Part shown: positions 20,501 to 32,500 of the stretch, piece by piece
How positions within the stretch are numbered: position 1 is the first letter of the stretch
How the letters are laid out: each line of letters begins with the position of its first letter
Assembly (NCBI GenBank): GCA_029880325.1
Contig: JAOUOP010000068.1
Coordinates: 1-40,087, forward strand
DNA: 40,087 nt
Direction of reading: 5' to 3'
Origin: Myxococcales bacterium
Lineage (GTDB): Bacteria; Myxococcota_A; Polyangia; Polyangiales; JAFGIB01
The notes under the pieces: generated by a model
What the model saw: only the letters and a program-made list of their open reading frames with translations
What the model was told of the DNA's origin: nothing
Database searches by the model: none
Translations under genes and position numbers: made by a program

Positions 20501-23500
20501 AAATGCTGATGGCGGCCGGGTCGGTGCCGAAGTCGGCGCCGCTGACGACCACGGTTTCGGTGCCGTCGGCGTGGAAGTAGGGCGGGGACAGGCCCGAGGC
20601 CGTGAAGCGCTCGACACGGTCAATGCGCGGTCGCACGCCGTCGATTAACTCAAAGCTACCCAGTACCGGCGTCCGCAGGTTGATGCCATCGAGGTTGGTG
20701 ACGCCGCCGGTGACCTGCACTTGAACCAGACCGCGGTAGGTCGCGTTGCTGGCGAAGGTGAGCTGCACATAGGCGCCCAGGACGGTGTTGATCGCCTCGA
20801 GGGCGTACTCGGTCGTGGGCAGCGGGAGACCGCCGGCGTCGAGTACGAGAACGTCGCTTGCGATTTCGACTGCATCGGTGTTGATGAGGTCGCTGAAGTC
20901 GATGCGCACGCCCTCGCCGGGCACTAGCGATGCGCCGAAGGCGGGCTGCACGGAGGTGACCACCAGGTTGGGGGCCGGTTGCTCCTGGAGGCCGGCTGCA
21001 TCGCCGACCATGAGCTGGCCGTCGATGAGGATGAGCTCGCCCTGGGGGAACTCGACGCCGGCGGGGGGGGCGAGGCCAGCCGCGATTTCCAGCGGATCGG
21101 GGCAGATCCAGGTCTGCCAGTAAGCGGCGCTGTAGCCGCCGGCGCCGTCGTCCTCGAGCACGGCGTAGTGGCCGTCGATGGTGACGGCGACCTGGCCGTG
21201 TTGGACCAGCAGCGAAGGCTCGGAGGGGGACTCGACGGTGCAACCCGAGTCCTTCGGCCACTGCAGGGCAACCGTGCGCGGGCTGGGCGACTCGCCGAAG
21301 GTGTCAAAGATCAAAAGCTCCAGCGCGCCGTCGCGATCGACCAGGACGTGGAGCGCGTCGCCGAGCCACTGGACGTCGAGGGGGCGCCCGCTCAGGGGCT
21401 GGCCGTCGAGGGCGATCACGGGATAGCCCGCGGGCGCAGCCAGCTCCGGGTGGGCGGTGTCGAAGAAACGGATATAGCCACCCGAGAGGCCATCGGAGAC
21501 TGCCAGGGCCAGGACGCCCGTGAGCGGATGCAGGTCCAGGTCGACAGCGCTGTGGCCGCCGACTCCGATGGCCGACAGCAGGTGGGGCTGTTCCGGATCG
21601 CGCACGCTGGCGGTGACCAGGCCGGCGCTGCTGGCGGCCAGGTAGGCGATGTCGTCTTTGACGGCCAGGCCGAGTACTTCCTGGTCGAGCCAGAGTTGGG
21701 AGAGTCGAATCGGGCGGTCCCAGATCTTGACGTCGTAGATCTCGAGGCCGCCGGGCATGAGGAAGCGGTTCTCGCTGGTGGGTAGGGCGCCGCCTGCCAC
21801 GCCCACGTAGAGCAGGTCGCCGATGACCTGGGCGGCGCCGACCCGCATGGGCGGGTAGTTGGGCAGGTCGAGGTCGCGGCCCTGCTCGAGCTGGTAGACG
21901 AAGGGACCGACGTAGTGCTCCTGGCCGCCGACTTCGAGGTAGACCTCGTGCACCAAGCCCGCCTGGGGGTCCAGGATGCCCGGCAGCCGGAACTCGAAGC
22001 CGCCGAGGGCGACCACGTCGTCGCGCAGGTCGCTGATGGCGTCGCCGCCCTCGATCAGCTCGGTGCGGATGACGCGCTCGTCGGGCGACTTCATGATGAC
22101 CTTGCTGCCCGGGAGGATGCCGCCGGTGCTCGAGCTGATGCCGATGGTGACACCGCCCAGGGCCGGGCCGCTGCTCTGGGTGAGGGCCAGCGTTCCGGCT
22201 TCGATGGCGCCGCCGATGACGATGCCGCCCGGGATGGAAGCGACCAGCTCGGCGCGGCGTACCTCGAGCTCATAGTGGCCCGGGCTCAGCGGCAGCAGGT
22301 CGACGGCGCCGGGGGGCAGCTCGAGGGTGGAGTCGTTGATGATGGTGGCCGAGACCAGCTGGCCGCCGATGCGCACTTCTGGGGCGGTGGCGCCGGCGAA
22401 GCCGCTGCCGAGCAGGGTGACGGTCTGGTTTTGGCCCTGGGTGATGGCGGCGCCGACGACCTGCTCGAGCTGTGGGCGGCCGGCGCCTGTGCTGGCGGCG
22501 CGCACGCGGCCCACGAAGGGGGCCCACAGGCCGCCACCGCGCAGGTTTTGGGCGTCGTCGATGTGAATCGCGTATTCGATGCCCGGCTGGCGCGCGAAGC
22601 TGATGGAGAAGCGTTCGACGCTGCCGTCGTCCTCGGCGATTGGTAGCACGGTGGTGGCGAGCACTTCGTCGGTGTCGGTGCGTCGGGCCCAGACGGCGCC
22701 AGGCGCCGTGACCGAGGTGCTGACCATGGCTTCGTTGAAGCGCACCTCATAGGGCTCGGCGTCGGCGATGTAGGCGCGCTCCTGAAGCGATGTCTCGCGC
22801 ACGAAGCTGCCGGGGGCCTCGTAGGCGGCCACGGCGCGCTCGGCGCTGGCGACGATGCGGTCCTTGATCACGTCGGTGGCGAAGAAGACTTCGTCGTTGC
22901 CTGCGGATACCAGATAGGGGGCCAGGGGATCGGCAATGTCGAGCACCAGCAGGCCGCCGCCCTTGGCAGAGGCGAAGAGCAGGTTGCCGGCACGACGCAG
23001 GCCGTCGATCTGCCCCAGGTTCGCCTGGATGTCCTTGTCGAGCACGAAACGGCCGCGCAGCTCGGGCCGCAGCCTGTGCACGATTTCGACGCGGTTGCCG
23101 ACGGAGGCGATCAGGAAGTCGCCATAGGGGAGCAACTCGCGGATGTTGCCGGAGCCGAAGTCGTAGGTTCGGCTCCCGCCACGGCCCCGGAGGTCGTAGG
23201 CGTGGACGGTGCCGGTGCCGCTGGGGTTGGGATCCGCGCCGACGATCCGAGGGGTCCTGGCGCACATGAATTCCGTACCGTGCAGGGCATAGCCGAGGTC
23301 GCCGGCTGCGTAGAGGATGCCGTCCTCGTACAGCAGGGCGCCGGGGGTATTGGTGCCGCGCTCGCTTCGCACGCCGGCCACGTTCACGTCCATGGCGTCA
23401 TTTGGATCGACGTAGCTCGAGACTGTGATCGCTCCGTACTCGTCCGGTTCGCCGGGGCAGGTCCCGCAGTCGGGCGGGGGCTCCTTACACTCTTTGCCGG

Positions 23501-26500
23501 GGCGGCCCTGGCCTGAGGAAGCGAAGAGCAGATTGCCGCTCTTGGCGACCGATCCGGTGTGGTACTCGCCGAGCCCGCCGCGCTGGTCTAGCAGCGAGAG
23601 GCCGTTTTGGTCGTCCAGGTTGAGTCGCGTCGTGCCGCCCACGCCGTTGGCCACGTAGAGGCGTTTGCGCGGTATCGAATCCTCCAATTCGGTGGTGGCC
23701 AGCAGCTTCCAGGCGTCTTCACCCGAGGCCCAGGTCGGATCGGAGACGCGCTCGTCGAGGGTTTCGAGCGGCGAGGAGACCGGCAGCCCGCCGACGAGGG
23801 TGATGCTGTCGCGATTTTGGACGTCGAAGCTGGCCACCCGCAGGTTGTCGGGCACGAATACCTTCGGCTTGTATTCGAAGACGGGCTTTGCCGCTCTTGT
23901 GCCTCCCAACCCGTCCGCGCTGTAGCTCGCGTCGACGAAGCGCCCGCCTGCGGCCAGCGCCACGCCGGTCTCGGTGTCGATGATCAAATCCAGTGGCTGG
24001 AAGAGAAGTGGTGCCCGCGCCAGCTCTTTCAGGCCGTAGCCGAAGCCCTGTTCGGGCTCGAGTTCGGTCTGCCGCCCATAGCGGTCGGAACCGAGCACAC
24101 GATTTCTACCCACGCGACCGGAGGGGGTCTCGACCTCGATGCGGTCGCTGGCCAGCACGCGGATGCTGCGCACCGGGACATCGCCCACCCGCACCGTGAG
24201 GCTTTCACTGACAGTTGTGCCGGGCTCGAAGCCTTCGCCGTAGATGGTGACGGTGGTGCCGCCGCGGCGGGGGCCCCAGGCCGGGGTCACGCGGTCGAAG
24301 CGGATTGGGGCGTCGACGGTGAGGCCGCCGAAGAGGGTGGCGTCTTCCCAGACGCCGCCGTTTTCGACCAGCAGGCTGACGTCATATTGACCGGCAAACT
24401 CGAAGGGCGGGGCTTCGGCCAGCACGATGGTGCCGCCGCCGCTGCTTTCGATGGAGATCACGGCGAGCTCGACGTCGGCCACGAAGGCGCGCACGCGGGT
24501 TAGGTCCAGGGGCACGCCGCGGGCACCGATGGTGAGGCCGGCGGGCTCACCCGTGGGAATGCGGCGCGGAACCGAGGACTCGATCTCGACTTCTTCGGGG
24601 CGCTCTCCACGATAGGTCAAGGGGACGCGCTGGTCTTGACCCAAGGTGTAGAGGGTAAGGGCTTCGGTTTCGGAGACGGGTTTGACCGATGCGATGCCGG
24701 CATGGGCCACGGCGGTCAGCGCGTCGCCCTGGGAGAGGCCGTTCTCCGGAGCGAGGGTGAGCAGGGCGTCGTTGTTGATGATCTCGACGGCAGTGGGCAG
24801 GGGTTGCCCCTGGGGGTCGAGCAGCTCGAAGCGGTCGAGGTTCGAGGGCCACAGGTCGATGGCCTTGTTGAAGCGCAGGCGCACCAGCAGGCGGCCGATG
24901 GCATCCAGGTCCAGGATGCCGTCTGCGGGGTCCACGGCGGCGAGCTTCAGGATGGCGTCGGGGCTGACCTGGATGACACCGGTTTTGAAATTGGATTCGG
25001 CGTGCAAGCCACCGGAAACGGCGGCGTAGTCGGTGGCCAGCACCACGCGCAGATCCGAGGAGGCAAAGGCCTCGAGGCCTTCGAGGACGCGTGGAGCCTT
25101 CGGATCGGTGACATCGATGGTGACGATGCCGGCGGTGCCCACCGCAGCGTAGAGGGTATTGCCCTTGACCGAGACGTCGTAGACGTGGCCGAGGTTTTGG
25201 ATGCGGCTGACGATGCGGGGCGCGTCGAGGTCGCTGATGTCGACGACCACGATGCCCTGGCTGCCGGCCGCGAGGTAGGCCAGCTCGCCCTGGACCACCA
25301 CGCGACTCGAGGGCACGGGCACGCGGCCGCGTACCACGAGGCCCGTATTGGGGCTCTGGGACAGCAGGTACATGCCGCCGCTGTCGCTGAGTTCGGCGTC
25401 GAGCAAGCGGTTTTGTCCGACGTCGAAGAGGCCCGCGGCCACAGCATAGCGCTGGGGGCCAGTGGCGTCGGACTCGATGATGTCGACGTCGAGGGCCTTG
25501 TGGCCGTTGGGCAGGGCCTGGGAGCGGTTGAGGTAGTGCTTGCCCGTGAGGCGAATGTCGACGATGCCGAGGCCGCGCTCGGCCATGGCGATGACGGCGC
25601 GCTCGTTTTCGGCATCAATGCCGCGGGCGAACTCGGAGTAGAGTGGCAGCTGATCGACGATCTGGGAGCGGCTCAGGTCGACCGAGTCAAAGGCGACCAC
25701 GACCAACTCGCCGTTGCCGGTGGTGACCAGGACGCGGTCGACGCCGCGCTCGAAGTAGGTGTCGACGCCGAGGGCGCCACCAGGGATCGGCACCTTCGCT
25801 ACGATGCGGTCGTCGCCGCCGAGACCGTCGAGGTCGATGGCGTCGCGCAGGCGCTGTTCGGGCAGGGGGTTATCGGCGTCGCCGGTGTAGGTGGAGGGAT
25901 CGATGTTGTAGATCAGCAGGCCAGCCGAGCCCGCTGCCGCGACCAGGTAGGTGCCCGTGGGGTCGAGGGCCAGGTCGTGGATCATGCCGCCGCCCTTGAT
26001 GCGGGACTGGATCGGCTGCTGGTACTCGAAGGCGCTGTCGAGGGTCGCGCGCTGGCCGTCGTCGCGCACAACCGTCACCGATACGCTTCCGAGGATGCCC
26101 GCGGGCGACAGCACTTCGATGGTCGAGGCGTCGAGTACGCGGACGCTCGCGGGGTCTGCCGGGGTGGCGCCGAAGAAGACCTGGATTTGACCGTCCCCAG
26201 GGCGGAATCCGTCGCCCTTCAGGGTGACCAGGGTGCCGCCGTTGCTGGAGCCCACGGCTGGGCTGAGGGCTTCGAGGAGCATCGGGGCTGCGAATTCGAG
26301 TGCTCCCAGGAGGGAGGTTCGGGCGCCGCTCTGGTTGATGGCGACGAGCTCGGCGGGGCCGGGGGGGGCAGCCTGGACCTCGAGCTGATAACGCGTGACG
26401 CCTCCCCCTTCATCGGTGCCCGAAAGCACAGCAGCGCCGGCTCCGCCGATGGTGAAGATGGGGGTCACGCCCCCGGAGAGTGTGACCTCGAGCAGCCCGC

Positions 26501-29500
26501 CGGAGCTGGGCAGCATACGCGGGGCGATGGCGACCAGCTCGGGGGCTGCGGACGCGTCGCTGGCGGTGGTGAACTCGATGCTGTGATCGAAGAGGCCCTG
26601 GCTGCGGCGACTTCCGCGCTCCTCGCTGAGCAGGATGCGGTAACGGGAGCTGGGGGTGAGGGCGGGCTGGGGCGTCAGCAGGATGTCGCGGGGGCTTGCG
26701 GGGTCGAGGGCGGTGGTGAAGGCATGGGCCTGACCTTCGGCGGTTCCGTCGTCGAGCCGCAGGTCGATGTAGGGGGTGAGGGCGCTGAGCTGGGCGGCGT
26801 CGATGGCGGCGCTGAAGCGCAGCCGAATCGGGTCGGCGGTGGGCACGCCCTGGCTGCCGTGGGCCGGCTCGGAGCTGATCAGGTCGCGCAGGTAGGTGTC
26901 GATCAGGATCAGGCGGTCGGTGGTCGCCATCACCGAGAGACCGTCGTCGGTGAGATGCCCGGTTTGAAGCATCTCGTACATGTGAAGCGGCTTGACGGCG
27001 ATGGCGTCCAGTAGCGTGATGGCTTCTGGTCGGCTTGCGTCGAAGACGGCGCCATAGTAGCCGCCGTCGCCTGCGCCGATGGTGGTGAGTAGGGAGGACT
27101 GGGCTTCGAGTGCGGTCAGGCCGGCGGGGATCTCGAAGAGGTTGTCGTAGCGTCCGAGCCGCGGGAAGACACTCGGGCGCTCGGCTTCGTTGACCGCCAC
27201 GGTTGTGGTGCGCTTACCCACCGCCATGCGTGTGGATTGTCCCAGCCGGTGGATCTGTAGCCCGTCGATTTCCGTTCCGTCGGTGGTGCGCGGGGTGGAC
27301 GGGACCGAGAGATCGAGGCTGCCGATGTGGATGAAGCGCGGGGCGCCACCCGTCGCCAAGCCGCCGGTCATGTGCAGCCGAGCCCCGACCTGGACGAAGT
27401 CCCCGGTCCCGAGGAGGCTGCCAACGTTCATGCCCAGATCGGCGACCGAGAATCTTCGAATCACCGATGGTTTGACGGGATCGGCGAGGCTGATGATGGC
27501 CAGGCCGTCGTAGGGGTTCGAGGCCAGCAGCAGGTCGCCTGCAACCAGGAGTTGGGTGGGGGGCGTGGTGAAGTCCAGCCCCAGGGCGTACAGGATGTCC
27601 CGATCCTGGCCTTCGGGGAAAGGATCGCTCTGGTTGCGGGTCTCGCGATCGTAAACCAGGATGACGCGTTGGTCTTCGTAGGGGGGATCGAACTGCGTGT
27701 AGCTGCGGCCGGCGGCGGAGACGTAGAGGTGGGTCTCCGACAGCACCATCGACTTCGGGTCGAGCTCGGCGGGCAGGTTGTAGTAGCCCAGGCCGTACAT
27801 GGGCGCTGCGTTGGCGATGTCGTCGCGGTTGTAGCGAACGATGCTGATCCAGGCGGGGCGCTCCTTGAGTGCGAAGGCATCCTCGCTGATGCCTTGGGAG
27901 AGCGGCCGCGGCGGCTGGCCCAGGACGTAGATGTAGCCGCGCTCGGCGTCGCTGGTGAGCGCTATGGGGGTGCCCGGTGGCAGTAGGCTCGTGTCGCTGC
28001 TGGAGCCTTCGTCGAGAGCCGTGAAGATCTGGCGATCGGCCGTCAGTCCGCCGTAGAAGAGCGCGCTCGGCAGCACGAAGCGGCCCTCGTCGTCGCTGAC
28101 CTCGAGGTCGACGAAGCCGCGATAGCCGCCGCCAAAGTCCGGCACCGTCCAGCGCATGCGCTCTGCGGTTTCGATCACGAGGCGGTCGCGGTCGACCACG
28201 TCCTGGACCGCGCGCTCGGGCTCGCCGCTGGGCCACGCGCGCAGCACCACGCCCGGGTGGAAGCCCCAGCCGACGACGTCGACCACGTCGCCCTGGCCCG
28301 CCTGCGAGACGCGCACGACGGCGGGATTGACGAAGGAGATTTGGAGCAGGTCGACGAAGGTGAAGCCGCCGAGCACGATGTCGCTCAGGCCGCTGTCGGC
28401 GACGACTTCGACCGCGGCGGGGCCGGCGAAGTGGGGCAGGGTGGTTGCGTAGATGCGATCAAAGGCCTCGAGGCCGGGACCGCCCGTGGCCGCCACCACG
28501 CTGTTGATCACCAGACGCTGGCCGCCCACGTAGAGTTCGGGGGCGCTGCCGAAGTTATCGCCGTAGACGACGATATCGGTGCCGCCGCCGATGCTGCCGA
28601 AGGAGGGGTCGACCCCGGCGATGACGGGCGGCTCGGCCGCGCCCGCCGGCGAGGTGATGAAGTCGAAGGTGTAGTCCGAGGACAGCGGTGCGCCGGCGCC
28701 ACTCACGGCGCTGAGGCCGGCGATGACGGTCACGAAGTACTGGGCGTTTGCTTCCAGGGTCGAGTCGGGCTTGAGGCGCAGCTCGATGACGCGTTGATTG
28801 GGCACGCCGTCCCGGTCTTCGAATTGCAGATCGAAGAGCTGGGCGGTGACGTCCTCGCCGACCAATGGGTCCTGTCGCTGGATGCGAACCGCCGTCGACA
28901 GGTCGGCAGCGAGGTCGAGGGGGGCCGACAGCTCGATGCGGATGGCGGCGAGCGCGGTGGAGACCTCGGACTCGGAGCTGCCGGGCTGGTGGGCCAGCAC
29001 GCTCAGCTCGCTCAGGGGGATCTGGGCCAGACCGCTGCGGCCGGTGGCCACTTGAATTGCGCCGCGGGCGACGGTGACGTCGCGGGGGGCGAAGTTGTCG
29101 GCGGAGGCCACCGTGTGGATGAGCGCCGGCAGAGTGGCGTCGAAGCCCGGGGTGTCCAGGGCCTGCAGATCGACGATCTCGAGCACCGATTGGGCCGGCT
29201 GGTCCTCGGCGGTGCGGTAGTGCACCAGGGCGTAGGCCTTGCCTCCGCTGACGTGCACGTCGTAGACGCCGCCGGCTTCGAAGTCTGGCCGGGCCGGCTC
29301 CAGGGCCACGGTCCGAACCAGGGTCGGAGCGGCGGGATCGCGCAGGTTGATCACGCTCAGCTGGGAGACGAAGCCCTCACCGGACATGTCGGCCACGTAG
29401 AGCGTGTCGCCGTCGATGAAGAGGCGGTTGGCGACGCCCAGGGTGTCGATGCGCGCCACGATGGGCAGCGTGGGATCGCGCAGGTTGGCGATGACCACGC

Positions 29501-32500
29501 CCTCCTGGGAAGCCGCGATGACGGCATGGGAGCGGTGGACCAGGACGTCGCGGGCGAAGCCGTAGGGCTTGATATAGCCGACACGGTAGGGCGACTGCAG
29601 GTCGCGGATGTCGACGACCTGGACGCCGCCGTCGCCGTTGGCGGCGAGCACGAGGTTGTCGGCGCGCGAAAGCCCCAGCACTTCGCGGAAGGGCATGTCG
29701 ATGCGGCCGCTGAGGGTGTAGGGCAGGCCGATGTTCTGTTCGTCGGTGCTGACCGTGAACAGCAGCACTTCACCGCTGTGGCTGTCGAAGTGCAGGCGCG
29801 CGGCGCGGGTGCTTTCGTTCATGCCGGCGATGAGCGAAGCGGCGAAGCTCTTGGGGATGAGGCCTGCGGAGCTGGGGTCGGAGTCGGGGGCGAACTCGGG
29901 GTAGTAGACGCCCGCCTTCGAGGCGACGACGAGCCTGTCGTCCGCGGTGACCGTGGTGATGGTGCCGGTGAAGATGTCGCCCTGGTAGGCGAGCAGGGGC
30001 TCGTAGAGATAGGTATTGCCCGCGGCGTCGGTCAGCACCTCGTCTGATGCGTCGGCGATGAAGACGCCGGTGAGTTCGGCGCCAACCAGGGCCAGCCCCA
30101 TGCCCTTCACGGACGTGGGCAGTACGGCGGTGCCCAGGCCGGGCTCGATGCGCATCGGGTCGACGCTGGACCAGGAGGAGACCAGGGCGCCAAAGCGGCC
30201 GGGCGCCTGGAATTGGTCGACCGAACCGTAGTAGACGCTGCGGGCTTCGACCAAGGGGCCGGACTCGGCACCCATGGTGGTGGGGTCGCTCGCGGCAAAG
30301 TAGAGGTGACGGTCGGTTCTGAGACCGACCTCGTGCAGCGATTCGTCTTCGACCACGTGGTTGGGCGTGGCGACGGTGGCGTGGGCGCGCACGCGTTCGG
30401 TACGGGCGTCGACCCGGCGCAGCACGGCGCCGTCGGCGAAGGGAAGCTCGTAGACGTGGTAGTTGTTTTCGGGCTCGCTGAGGGCTTCCTGGCGGACGAG
30501 CTGGACGCTGCGGCTATCGAGGATTTCGTAGAGGCCCGTGGTGGGGTCCTGGCGCTCGCGGAAGAGCTCCATGGTGACCTGGCGGGAGGAGCTGACGCCG
30601 ATGTCGCGAACGCCGACCCGCAGGTTCTGGGGCTCGGCGGTGGTGAGGATCTGGCCCTCGGGTGGCCACAGCAGGTCGAGGTCGGGCTTCACAGTGTCGG
30701 CGATCTTGCCGATGTAGACCGTCTGGGAGCGGCCCGACTGGCCGAGCACGTCGTAGACCACGGCATGGACGGCGAAGCCCGGGGCTCCCTCGGGGGGGAT
30801 CACGCTCGTGCGATAGACGTGCTCGAGCGCCGAGGCGCCGCTCTGGTCGGTGATGGAGTCGTACTCGATGGCGACCGGGACGTCGTTGACGTAGAAGACG
30901 GCGCGGTCGATGCCGTCGGGGCCCAGGTCGTCGATGGCTTCCACGCTGATGACCAGATCCTGGCCGTCGATGATGACCGATTCGTCGTTGGCCGGCTGGA
31001 TGATGATGGCCGAGGGAGGCTCGTCCTTGGCGATCTGGAAAACGCGGGGCGCCGAGAGCAGTGAGGCATGGCCGTCGGTGTCGGTCGCGATGGCGGTGAA
31101 GCCCACGTACTGTCCGATGCGTCCGACCGGTACCGTGTCGTGAAACTGGAAGGGGGCGGCCATGTCGTCGCCCACGGGCATGTAGCTGAAGGCGTCCGGG
31201 TCGGGCCCCGAGGCGCTGAAGAACTGCACCGAGGCGATGCCCTCTTCGCGGTCGCTGGCGATGACGTTGACGATGAAATCGCGGGCTTCGGTGAGCTGCT
31301 GCAGGGAGGCTCCGAGGTTGAAGCCGCGGTTGTCCAGCAGTTGGATGTCCAATACGACGGGGGGGGCGTTCTTGACGATGGTGACGTTGCGGAAGTCGCT
31401 CGCGGCGTTGCCGGCGCCATCGCGGGCGGAGAAGTCGACGCGCGCGATCAGCTCCTCGAGCGTCGACTCGGGGCCGGCCATGGTTTCGAAGGCGGGGATC
31501 GCGAACTCACCGAGGTGGGGTGGCCCCGGGAAGATACGGGAGGCGATGGTTTCGGCGGCGTCGAAGATACCGTCGGCGTTGGTGTCAACTGTCAGCGAAA
31601 CCTCGAGGACTTCGACCTCGACGTTGTCGATGACCTCGGCGGCGTAGGGCAGGCTGCGGTCGGCCACGGTGGTGGCGCCCTCCAGGGGCGGCTGCAGCAC
31701 GCTGATGATGGGGGCTTCGGTGTCGCGCCCGATGAGCACACGGGTGGGCGCGGAGGTGCGCGCGACGCGCGCTTCGCCCAGGGTGCGGCGCTCGCCGGCC
31801 TGGGCGCTCAGGCTCAGCTCGCTGCCGGCTTGTCCATAGGGAATGTCGACGAGGAACTCATAGGGATAGAGAACGTCGGTGTAGCTGCGGTCGCCGCCGA
31901 CCAGTCCGGCCACGTCGAGCTGAACCCAGGCGATGTCGACGTCGTCGACGGCCACCACCTGCACCAGCATCTTCCGCCCCTCGGTGCGGGTGTCGCCGTC
32001 CTTGGGCAGGCCGATGGCGACGCTCGGAGGCTGATCCTGGACGATCTCGACGGCGATTTCTTCGGCCGCGAGGTGTTTGTCGAAGTCGCCACTCAGGGCG
32101 CCGTATTGATCGACGGCCTCGACGCTGAGGGTCAGCAGGTTGTTGGTGGAGTCGACGGGATCGAGGGCGGGGACGTCGAGGGCGAACTGATAGGGCGGCT
32201 GCCGCAGGGTCTCGTCGTAGATGACGGTCGCCAAGGGGCCTCGGGTGACCCGCAGGCGCGTGGAGGCGATGCCCACGTCGTCGAAGGCGTGGACGTTGAT
32301 GACCTTGACGCTGCCTTCGACCAGGCGGTCGCCGTTTTCGGGGTCGATGATGTCGACGACGGGGCGCTCGTCGACGCGCACCGGGAACTTGACCTCGCGC
32401 TCGCGTCGGTTGCCCGAGGCGTCGCGCACCACCAGCTTCAACCAGACGTCATAGAGGCTTCCGTCGACCAGCGGGATGTCCGGCAATAGGCTCGCGATCT

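Noticed and set aside
16370..30330. RHS/YD-repeat or polymorphic-toxin reading of the propeller array.
   Set aside because: There are no YD motifs, no RHS core, and no C-terminal toxin domain with an immunity gene; blades fit LVIVD-type propellers.
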